Positions 42,587-52,600 of a stretch of 64,000 nt of DNA are shown here, piece after piece. Position numbers and translations under genes: made by a program. Below the pieces are notes generated by a model. It had not been told where the DNA came from, did no database searches, and saw only the letters and a program-made list of their open reading frames with translations. The first letter of the stretch is position 1. Every line of letters starts with the position of its first letter. Source of the DNA: Fluviicola sp. (GTDB lineage Bacteria; Bacteroidota; Bacteroidia; Flavobacteriales_D; Crocinitomicaceae); contig NZ_JAQSWB010000001.1 of NCBI RefSeq assembly GCF_029266855.1, positions 744,001 through 808,000 on the forward strand, written 5' to 3'.

Positions 42587-43498
42587 ATGAAACAAAAAAA
42601 TCTTTTCATCCTGTTATTGATCTTTCTTTTGGGAAACAACTCTTTCGCTCAAAACAAGGAAAACATCATTTCCAACATCCAGGTGCAGCCCGATTTTGTA
42701 GAAAATGGCGTGAAAGGCCTTCGCATTTCAGTGCTTTGTGATTTCCCCGTACTTCGAAAAAAATACCCAACTGACAGTTTATTGAACATCGCTTTGGGGC
42801 AGGCAAAGTTCACTTTCATACTAAGTTTATTCCAGGACAGTAACCAGGTGAAACCGGCATTTGGATACCAATCTGCATTTGGCAGAGGTGATTTCCTGGA
42901 AATAAAACTCAAGTGTGACCCTCAATTTTCAGATTCAAAACCTCTTTCCGTCAACCATTTTGTATTTATCCCTTATGCTGCACTCAAGTTAAAGGAAGGA
43001 AAACAAAATCTTTCCGTTTCTGCAGATCTCTATGGAAAGGACGGATTTAATACACCTTACAAACAAAATACCCGTTCAACCGTTTTTTCCTTCACGAAAC
43101 CACTTACCAAAATCTTCGAATGCTCATTGGATTCACTTGTTGTAAAACCTTTCGATAATCAGGGTCAGGCCTGGGATCATGAATTATTCGGTACCGACGC
43201 ACCGGACCTGGATTTTTCAATTAAAATGGGAGATCTCGAAGTGGGAAATATTCACAAGGGAAACAACTATTTCATTTCTTTTGCGGCAAAACCACGTGTA
43301 TTCCGGTTCCTTGTTTCTGAAAATGATGAAGTAACGATCTTTTTAACTGACACCGATGATGCTTTCCACGACCCGATCGCAAGCTGGCGTTTTAATACAA
43401 CGAACATGAAAGAAGGAACGGTCTATCAGCAAAAAGAAGCAAAAGAGAATTTGACAGCCTTCAGTTTTAAGTGTAAAGTTGGGAAGGTAAAAGATTAA
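42587..43498 (+). CDS. Secreted protein, hypothetical
   Basis: 303 residues from the ATG at 42587, with a Sec signal (MKQKNLFILLLIFLLGNNSFAQ). The remaining sequence looks like beta-rich tandem sandwich domains (GLRISVLCDFPVL, LEIKLKCDPQFSDSKPLSV, DAPDLDFSIKMGDLE, VTIFLTDTDDAFHDPIASW). I do not recognise the family. It is downstream of the M1 peptidase on the same strand with a 66-base gap. Confidence 0.65.
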   Translation: MKQKNLFILLLIFLLGNNSFAQNKENIISNIQVQPDFVENGVKGLRISVLCDFPVLRKKYPTDSLLNIALGQAKFTFILSLFQDSNQVKPAFGYQSAFGRGDFLEIKLKCDPQFSDSKPLSVNHFVFIPYAALKLKEGKQNLSVSADLYGKDGFNTPYKQNTRSTVFSFTKPLTKIFECSLDSLVVKPFDNQGQAWDHELFGTDAPDLDFSIKMGDLEVGNIHKGNNYFISFAAKPRVFRFLVSENDEVTIFLTDTDDAFHDPIASWRFNTTNMKEGTVYQQKEAKENLTAFSFKCKVGKVKD

Positions 43499-43499
43499 A

Positions 43500-43526
43500 A
43501 AAGCCATCAGCGTATCTAATGGCTTT
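43500..43526 (-). terminator. Terminator of the ankyrin gene
   Basis: AAAGCCAT and ATGGCTTT pair around an 11-base loop; on the minus strand a T run follows. Confidence 0.7.
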
Positions 43527-43545
43527 CTCAATAGAATCAGAAAAG

Positions 43546-45033
43546 TTAAAATAAGTTCAGAATATCTTTATTTCTCGACTTAGAAGCGATGACCTTCGCA
43601 TCATCGCCACTTGAATAAGCTCCGTCTGCCCTGGTAATTGCATGAGTTACATCCGCACCTTTTTCGATCAGGTATTTTGCATTCTCATAATCGCCCCTAA
43701 TAATTGCTTCATGTAAAGGGATAAATCCATAATCTTCCGCAATATTGATATTTGCACCTGCTTCCACCAATCCCTTGATCGTTTCCAGTTTTCCGGAACG
43801 AACTGCAGTATGCATAGCCGTAAATCCTTCAGAATCCTGGTGGTCCAATTCTTTCTTTACATGAGGTAGAAGCACCAATTTCGACAGGATCATTTTGGTA
43901 ATTTCAGGAGAAATTTCAGCTGCATCCCTCAGGGCTTTTTGCATCGATCCATCCTTTGCTTGTGTGAGATCAATTCCATTGTCTATCAAAACTTTAGCAA
44001 TCTTGACATGCTCCATGTATTCACCGTCAAATGCAGGGATTCGGGGACCTTTGTTGAACAAACTGTTGATGCATAGCATCAGAGCATTGAATCCCGAAGA
44101 TTGAACCGCATTCACATTTGCTCCGTATTTCAGAAGCAGTGCCACCATTTCAGCAGTATGCTCTTCCGCATAATCATTTCTCGAAACACTCAATAAAATA
44201 GATTCCGGATTCTCCTCATCAGTCATATCCGGAGCTCCTCCATTCTTGAGGTATTTTTCCACAACAGATAACCTGCTATATAAAGCTTCTCTTCTGATTT
44301 CAGCAATAGTGAACTCTGTTTTCTCCGTATCCAGCAAAGGTAAAATAAGTGATCTGGATTTATCTTTAGCGATATCAAGTACCAATGTTCCTTTCGAAAA
44401 ACCAGACTTTTCTGCTATCGAAGCTAGCTTAAAGTCAATCTTTCTTTTTTGAAGCAGTTTGAAAATTCCCACTTCATCTCCGGAATCCACCAAATGGTGT
44501 AAAGCGGTCCAACCAGCTTTGTCCACCACATTTATGTTTGGGCTGTTCTCTTTCTTCAAAAACAACTTCGCTGCATCTTCTCTCCCGCTTCTTGCTAAAC
44601 AATGAAGTGCTGTCTCCCCATTCTTGTTTGTCAATGAACTATCTTTGGTTTCTGCAAGGACAGACCTTATCAAACGAGGCTCTCCAATCAGGCAGGCCAG
44701 CATTAACGGCGTATTTCCATCCTCGTCCCTTTCTTCAGAATTAGCTGTTTGTTTGATAATTGAAAGTGCAATATCAATTGCGTCGTAGTAAACCAATTGT
44801 TGAGAAGGTCCCCAGCTTTGCGCTGCACAATACCGCTGACTCGAAAGTGAAAAAGGACGTTTTTCTTTATTTACATGATATGTAAATAAACCGTTGTGAA
44901 TCTTATACTGGACATAATTATCTCCATTATGTCCTTCGGAGCTCCACTCTTCAATACGATTTTCAAGAATGATTTTGAGAATATTCAGTACAGGGGTTTC
45001 TGCATCCAACAATTCTTTTTTGTTTAATTTCAT
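43546..45033 (-). CDS. Ankyrin-repeat protein
   Basis: 495 residues with no signal peptide. At least seven ankyrin units are visible, e.g. DGNTPLMLACLIGEPRLIRSVL, NGETALHCLARSGREDAAKLFL, AGWTALHHLVDSGDEVGIFKLL, and near the end EGFTAMHTAVRSGKLETIKGLV and YGFIPLHEAIIRGDYENAKYLI. Ankyrin repeats serve as protein-binding scaffolds. The first 100 residues, before the repeats, are not recognised. It stands alone on the minus strand. Confidence 0.88.
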   Translation of the reverse strand: MKLNKKELLDAETPVLNILKIILENRIEEWSSEGHNGDNYVQYKIHNGLFTYHVNKEKRPFSLSSQRYCAAQSWGPSQQLVYYDAIDIALSIIKQTANSEERDEDGNTPLMLACLIGEPRLIRSVLAETKDSSLTNKNGETALHCLARSGREDAAKLFLKKENSPNINVVDKAGWTALHHLVDSGDEVGIFKLLQKRKIDFKLASIAEKSGFSKGTLVLDIAKDKSRSLILPLLDTEKTEFTIAEIRREALYSRLSVVEKYLKNGGAPDMTDEENPESILLSVSRNDYAEEHTAEMVALLLKYGANVNAVQSSGFNALMLCINSLFNKGPRIPAFDGEYMEHVKIAKVLIDNGIDLTQAKDGSMQKALRDAAEISPEITKMILSKLVLLPHVKKELDHQDSEGFTAMHTAVRSGKLETIKGLVEAGANINIAEDYGFIPLHEAIIRGDYENAKYLIEKGADVTHAITRADGAYSSGDDAKVIASKSRNKDILNLF

Positions 45034-45190
45034 TAGGTATTACATTAAGGGTTAACTGGTTCAAAGATAATTTTCTTTCTCTCAATCACAATCTACAGAC
45101 ACATTTAATTGATATTTGTCCTTTCTGAATTGATATTCGTCCTTACTGAAATCTTTCTATCTTAGCCTCATATAAAAAAACTGCTGTTTC

Positions 45191-46543
45191 ATGCTATTTT
45201 CTCTGCGTTTACATCTTGCAATTGTTTTTACTTTCCTTTGCAGCTCTTCATTTTCTCAGAATAAAGTTGCCATCATCGGTGGTGGAATTGCTGGAGTTTC
45301 CGGAGCGTATTTTATTTCGGAATCGGATCCCGGGGCAAAGATTATTTTATTCGAAAAGGAGGCGAAACTCGGAGGAAATGCACAAACAGTACTGGTAAAA
45401 AACAAGGAAGGACTATTCGTTAATGTTGACGCCGGACCACAATATTTCGTTGAAGGCCCCTGGAATGATTACATCGCATTTCTGACAAAAACACTTGGAG
45501 AAAATCCCTATCAAACTGAATCTGTGGCGGGAACGTTATTGATTCAAAGAGAAAGTCAGGAAAAACCGGTACTGGTTTCCCCACTGGGAATAAAACTGCG
45601 CGGTGAAAAGCTGGGAAAACTCCTCAAATTCAAACGATTCAATAAAGAAGCTTATGCGATGTATAAGAACCCGGATAAATGGAAAGGGATTACTATTGAA
45701 ACCTGGGTAAAAGAACTGAAATTTGAAGAAAGCTATAAAAACGAGATTATTTATCCTTTTCTCGCTGCTTCATTGGGAACCACCATTACGGAAATCAAAA
45801 AAACTTCCGCTATTGATATTGTAAAATTATTTGCCTTCCGGAAACCAAAGGCTTCCAATAAATTCAAAGTCATGACAGAAGGCATGGGAACATTGATCCA
45901 GCGCGTCGGTGAGAAAATGAATCCGGAACAGGTAACAATCAAATGCAATTCACCGGTAACTAAAGTTGTTCGTTCCAAAGACAAATGGCTGGTAACCTAT
46001 TCCAATAATGGAGTCGAACAAACCGAATTAGTGGATTTTGTCGTTTTTGCAACCCATGCGGATCATACTGCTAAAATCCTGAAATCGGAGCCGGACCTGA
46101 AAGAAGTAACCAACAGCCTAAAACACCTTACCTATTTCGAGGCTAAAATTGCCTTACACACGGATTCAGATTTTGTGAACACTGGTAAACCCGCTTTTTT
46201 GAATGTGATGACAAATGATTCCAATCAGTTACTTTCAAACACAATGAACTTAGGTATGATTTCAGATAGGCTGAATGGTATTTATAAAAGTTGGTTAAGT
46301 GCCAATGCAATTGAAGAATTGAAGAAATCCGGGAAACTGCTTCATGTAAGTAGTTTTTGGCATCCTTTGATCACCACTGAATTTATTACACATTTAGAAA
46401 CACTCCACAAACAGGTCAATGAATTTCCATCACTTTATTTATCCGGTGGTTGGTCTGAAGGATTGGAAACGCAGAACAGTGCTGTTATCTCAGGGAAGCA
46501 TGCTGCTGAGAAATACAAGGCATTTACGTCGAAAGGAAAGTGA
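45191..46543 (+). CDS. Exported FAD-dependent oxidoreductase
   Basis: 450 residues. A Sec-type signal (to about SSFSQ, residue 23) precedes the dinucleotide motif VAIIGGGIAGVSGAYFISE (about 26-44) and the second FAD motif IILFEKEAKLGGNAQT. Near the C-terminus, LYLSGGWSEGLETQNSAVISG matches the FAD pyrophosphate-binding segment of amine-oxidase and prenylcysteine-oxidase-like flavoproteins. No twin-arginine is seen, so the protein would need to bind FAD after export. Substrate unknown. Confidence 0.82.
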   Translation: MLFSLRLHLAIVFTFLCSSSFSQNKVAIIGGGIAGVSGAYFISESDPGAKIILFEKEAKLGGNAQTVLVKNKEGLFVNVDAGPQYFVEGPWNDYIAFLTKTLGENPYQTESVAGTLLIQRESQEKPVLVSPLGIKLRGEKLGKLLKFKRFNKEAYAMYKNPDKWKGITIETWVKELKFEESYKNEIIYPFLAASLGTTITEIKKTSAIDIVKLFAFRKPKASNKFKVMTEGMGTLIQRVGEKMNPEQVTIKCNSPVTKVVRSKDKWLVTYSNNGVEQTELVDFVVFATHADHTAKILKSEPDLKEVTNSLKHLTYFEAKIALHTDSDFVNTGKPAFLNVMTNDSNQLLSNTMNLGMISDRLNGIYKSWLSANAIEELKKSGKLLHVSSFWHPLITTEFITHLETLHKQVNEFPSLYLSGGWSEGLETQNSAVISGKHAAEKYKAFTSKGK

Positions 46544-46560
46544 TTATCATTTAAAAAAAG

Positions 46561-46588
46561 AGGACGTAATATTGCGGAATTACGTCCT
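46561..46588 (-). terminator. Second hairpin after the SprB-like gene
   Basis: AGGACGTAAT and ATTACGTCCT are perfect reverse complements; on the minus strand CTTTTTTTAAA follows. Confidence 0.75.
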
Positions 46589-46607
46589 AAATGCGAAACA
46601 AAAAAAA

Positions 46608-46635
46608 ACCGTCTGTTTCCTTGGAAACAGACGGT
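46608..46635 (-). terminator. First hairpin after the SprB-like gene
   Basis: ACCGTCTGTTTCC and GGAAACAGACGGT form a perfect 13-pair stem with T run on the minus strand. Together with the hairpin at 46561 it makes a tandem terminator 36 bases after the gene. Confidence 0.85.
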
Positions 46636-46670
46636 CGGTATTTTATAGTTCAGCTTCTAACTAAACTTGA

Positions 46671-49600
46671 TTATTGCAATTTATTCACGTGACCGATGAA
46701 TCGTTCACTTTTATTTTTTAAACCGTCTTTCACATCAATTGTCCAGGTATATGTTCCATCCTTAACAAACTCTGCGTGGTACGTTCCATCCCATCCGATC
46801 TCCGGATCATGTGATTCAAAGATTAATTCTCCCCAACGATTGAAGATCATCAAATTGTAATCTTCGATCATGCGATCTTTTGAGAAGACAGGTTTGAACT
46901 GGTTATTAAACTCATCACCATCCGGTGTAAAGGTATTCGGAACCCAAACCAGGAAGTCGCCGTAGAATTTGATCGCTCTGCAAATAGAATCCACACATCC
47001 ATGTTCTGAAGTAACCAACAAACAAACATTTACTGTTTGGTCGGGATCAACTCCGTGGAAAGTGTGATTAGGATTCTCCGCTGTCGAAGTACCATAGCTG
47101 CTTCCGAATGTCCAGTCGAATGTTGTTGCACCATAAGACAAACTGGTAAATTGAACCGTATTATCCAACTCGGTAGGTAACTGAGGAGAATAAGTATAGT
47201 TTGCTACCGGATTGTCATAAACACATACTGCTGAGCCGAACGTTCCGGTAACCGGACAACCGTCCGTTGTGTTTCCGGTAAAGACCACATCATAGCAGTC
47301 AGGATTTATAAAGGTCGCACTGATACTTCCGCAACCGTTGAATGTCTGACCGTCAGAGAAAGTCCATGTACAGTTTTCAAGATTTGTGATTGCCAGGTCA
47401 TTGGAGAAAGTAATTTCCAATGGACTACATCCGCCCTGAGCACTTGTCACAAATTGTACAGTTGGAACCGCATAGAAACTAACCTGAACATTTGTATCAA
47501 CCGTAACACACACATCGGAAACACTTACACTGTAAAGCGTCGGCACCAAAGGTGTAACTGTAATCTGGTCTAAGGTATCATTTGCAGAAGTGCTCCACTG
47601 ATAGGAATAAGCCGGCGCACCATCTGTTACGTTCACCTGCAGAACAATATTAGTTCCGCTACAGATCGAAGTATCTCCGGTCAAAGTAAATGCCAGAACC
47701 GGTAACATTGTTAAGTCTACAGAATTAGGTGCTGCAGTAGTACATCCGTTTTGATCCGTCACGGAAACTGTATAGGTTGCCGGGCTTGTCTGAATCACAT
47801 TTTGAGTTTGCCCCACGAATCCGTTGCTCCAGGTATAAGTGTAAGGAGCAGTTCCTCCGAATGCAATTGCAAAAAGTGGAATCGTATCACCTGTACACAT
47901 CAAACTATCCATCGTAGAGAATAATTGTACCGGAAGCGGCTCTGCAATTGCAACAGAACCCAATGCAATACAACCTGCAGCATTCGTTGCCTGAACCAGA
48001 TATGCCTGGGCACATAGAGAACCTAAGGTGTTTGATGGTCCGAAAGTTCCTCCGTTATCAAAGCTGTAAGACACTGCTCCTGGAGCATAAATTGTTGCGT
48101 TTCCATCACAGAAAGTATTACATGATGCATTGGTATGCCCGATTGAATCAATTACAAATTCGATTGGATCTGAAATTGTATATGTCGTATCGAAAGAGCA
48201 GTTGTTTGCATCTGTAATTTCCAGTGTATATGTACCACTGCAAAGATTTGGATTCGTATTTGATGCTCCTGTAACCCCGTTCCAGTGATAAGTATAGTTA
48301 AGAGTTCCGCCGCTCGCATTAGCTACTGCAGAACCGTTACAGAATCCGAAACAAGTTGGATCAGTCAGATTCAGCGTAGATGTTAGCAAAGCGGGTTGAG
48401 TCAGAACTTCTGTTCCTGTAGCCATACAGTTATTATCATCCCGAACAACTATCGAGTAGTTACCTGCAGAAAGAATCTGTGCATTACTTACTACTCCAAA
48501 GGTCGAGCCACCGTCATACGAATAATCGAACGGTGCTGTACCACCCTGAACTGTAACCGCAATAGATCCCGACTGATTTTGGAAACAAGTCAGGTTTGTT
48601 GCCACGGTAGTAAATGTTAAAGTATCCGGTTGGTCAATAACAATATTTAAAGTGTCTGTACAAGCATTTACATCTGTAATAATTACATCGTAAGTCCCTG
48701 CGCAAAGACCGTTAAAAATACTGTCTGTTTGCGAAACTCCGTTGATCTCAAAAGACAATGCTCCTGTACCTCCGGCAGAACTAACATGTGCACTTGCATC
48801 ACAAATACTGTAACAAGTAGGCTCGGTAACATATACTCCGGAAATAACCGGTGAGGCAAGATCAACAATAGTAACAATGGAATCAACACTACATCCGTTT
48901 GCATCTTCTGCTTCCAAAGGATAATTATCCGCAAGTAAGCCGGTAAATACATTAGTAGTAGTAAAAGTTGTTCCGTTATCAATACTATAGTTATACGGCA
49001 TTGTTCCACCTGCCAGACTCATATCGATTTGTCCGTTTGCATCTCCACAAGTGGAAGGAGTCAGGGTTACACTTAAAGTAACTCCTGCCGGTGAACCGAT
49101 TATCGCATCTGCCGTGTCCAAACAACTATTAAAATCATTAACAATCAAATCGTAAGACCCAGCGCACAAGTTATCAAAGAAGCCGGTTACATTGTAAATA
49201 ATTCCACCATCGACACTAAACATGTAGTTGACTGTTCCGCCGTTTCCTGTTCCTGTGATAGTACCATCACATGCATTATTACATAAAACATCCGTTGAAG
49301 TAGCCCCTGCAACCAATGGTGTTGGCTCAGTTAAGGTAATTGTGGTATCCTGAAGACAACCTTCCTGATCCACTACAACTACATTATAAAGTTGTGCCGT
49401 TAAACTGAAGAATGAACTTGAAGCCGTGAAAGTCGTCCCGTCATCAATTGAGTACTGATATCCTGAGTTTCCTCCCGTAGCACCTAACTGAATAAATCCG
49501 GAAGCATTTTGGAAACAGGTTAAATCAGCTTTGTTATTAGTGATTTCAATCGGAAGAGGTTGAATAATATCCTCGGAATCAAACTCCATACAACCATTGA

Positions 49601-52600
49601 TATCTGTAACTGCTAAGCCATAAGTACCGATTGGTAAACCGCTAAATGTTGCACCTGAAACGAAGTTATTTCCGCCATCAATACTATACATGTAAGCACC
49701 GGTTCCCCCGGCAGTGTTAATGAATTCAATTCCTCCTGTAGAATCTCCGAAACACGTAACATCCGTAATTACCGTGTTAAATGTAATCGGATCCGGCTGA
49801 CCAAGGTTTACTGGAATTGTAAAGATACAGTTCCCCGCATCCGATATTACAACAATGTGGCTTCCTGCACCCAGATTTGGGAAGAATCCTGAAAACTGTG
49901 AGGATCCGGAGTTATCCAATTCATAACTGATTGGAGCCGCCCCACTCACATTTGTAACTTCAAGCGTTCCGTCAAACGCACCGAAACAAAGCGGATCTGT
50001 TTGTTCAATCAGGACCCCGCTCATTTCGATGTCATTTACACCGAAGAACTCTTGTGCCTGGCAACCCAAATCATCAACAGCAATAATATCATAAGCTCCT
50101 GCAAAGATATTTGAGAAAGTTCCGTTGGTTTGCGGTGCACCACCATTTGCCGTATATGTAAATCCAGGATTTGGTCCGCTTGCAATAACAATCAATTCAC
50201 CATTGTTAAATCCGCAATTCGATTCGATCATATCAACCAGATCAAGCTCAACTGCCGGTGGATCAACCAATACAGGATTCACTTCAAGTGTACATCCGTT
50301 AGCGTCAGTAATAATTACATCCTGAGTACCTGAACAAACGTTCAATAGCGTGTTTGATACCTGAGTTGCACCTCCGTTCAAACTATAATTATATGCAGGA
50401 ACTCCCCCACTAGCATTCACAGTGATTGAACCGTCACAGCTGCCGTTACAAACAGGATTAACTGTTGTAAATGTTGCTGCAAGAGGAGCAGGCTGAGTAA
50501 TATTTACTGTTGAGTTGACAAGACATCCTTTAAAATCACGTACTACGATATCTACACTTCCTGCACATAAGTTCGTAATTGGATTTGCAGGTGTAAAAGT
50601 CAAACCGTTATCATGCGAATAATCATAAGGTGCTGTACCTCCTGTTGCGTTGATCTGGATTTGACCGTCACACACTCCGTTACAGGAAGCATTTGTTATA
50701 ACCGTAGTATAAGTAAGCTGAGCAGGCTGAACAATTGTCAAAGGTACTGTTGCTATACATCCGTTCGCATCAGTTACAGTAGCAGTGTAAGAACCAGCAG
50801 CTAAATTATTAAACACGTTTGAAGCCTGGTTTGATGGACCAGGAGATAATGAAAAAGTATAATTAGGAGTTCCTCCTGAAAAACCAATGATTGCCGAACC
50901 GTTGAATCCGCCAAAACAGCTTACTGGCTGCTGACTCAAAATTGAAGCGGTTGGCGATACAGTAGTCCCTACTGTTACAGAAAGAACTTGCGTACAACCG
51001 TTTAAATCAGTAACCGTAACATTGTATACCGCCGGAGCAAGTCCTGAAAAAGTACCTGATGCTTGGGTTACGGCCCCTACTGTATACGTATAATTAGGCG
51101 TACCACCCGAAGCACTTACAGTCAATGAACCGTTATTCGATCCACAGCTGGAAGGAACTGTTGAAACAAGTACCAGATTTAATACCGGCGGTTCGGTAAC
51201 CGTTGTGTTTATGGTAGCAGAACATCCGTTAGCATCCGTTACCAGAACTGTATAAGCTCCGTCACATAAAGCTGTAAAACTATTCGAAGCCTGGTTAGCC
51301 GCTCCGTTCAAACTGTATTGATATCCCGGAGTAGCACCTGAAGCATTTACCGTAATACTTCCGTTACACGTATTATTACAGGTTGCATTAGTTTTTACAA
51401 ATCCAACAACCAATGGAGTCGGTGAAGTAATAGCAGTATTCGCCGTTGCAATACATCCGTTAGCATCCGTTACTGTTACAGAATAAGCACCTGCACACAA
51501 ACTTGAAATATTCTGAGTTGTTGCTCCGTTGTTCCATGCAAATGTATAAGACGGTGCTGTTAATGTTGTAAAGTTTAGTGCGACACTACCGTTGCATGGA
51601 TTAGCACAGGTTAGGTTTGTTGGAACCAAACTGATAACCGGGTTAGGGTTAACTACCGCAGCTACAAAAAAGGTATCTGCACATCCGCCCGGAGTTGTAT
51701 AAATTACACGATAAGTCCCCGTATGAGCAACAACAGCTCCTGCAATAACAGGATTCGCGGCTGTGGACGTAAATCCATTTGGACCGGACCATTGATAGGT
51801 TCCTCCCGGAGTTGAAACTACAGAAGTAAAATTTAATGCGGACCCAACGCAAACCGGAGTATTCACTGTTGCAGAAATATCCGTTACCGTATAGGTAATA
51901 AAAGTATTTGGGATTGTTCCCAATTGCCCCGTTCCTCCGTCGGTAGCTCCATTTTGAACAAATTCAGTCAATGAAGTGGAAATAGTAATACCGCTTTGGC
52001 CTCCTGTTACCACTTGTGTCGGAGTTCCTGCAGTAATTGCAATATAGCCACCGCCACCGCCACCACCGGGACCTTCACTTTCATTAACGATATTTCCCTG
52101 ATCACCTCCTTTTCCACCAACGGCGCTCAAAGTAAGTGAATTTGCTACGGTACCTTTGACAATGATTGTTCCACCGCCACCACCTCCGGCAGGTGCATCA
52201 TTATTTGATCCTGTTCCGGCTGAAATTTGGTTTACGGCAGCTCCTCCATCTGAACGAATACTTCCGGATCCGGCAATATTCGGAGCGATGATATAAACAA
52301 TTCCACCTCCTGATCCTCCCGGTAAGTTGGATCCGTTATTGGAATCTCCTGCTCCACCTCCTCCTCCGAAGAAAATACGCGTTTGTGGAGTAATTGTTAA
52401 AGGTCTTCCGCCTAAGCCACCATTTGGATCGCGGTAATCACCACCCCAGTTTGTATTAGCCGGTGCAGTAGTTAATGCATTTTGATTACTTGATCCGTAA
52501 GAATATCCGCCTCGTCCACCACCCGATGAACTGGTAAGTACATTTCCATTTGCTATTACATAAGGATCTAAGAGCCATGCAGCAGTTCCGGGGCAAGCAG

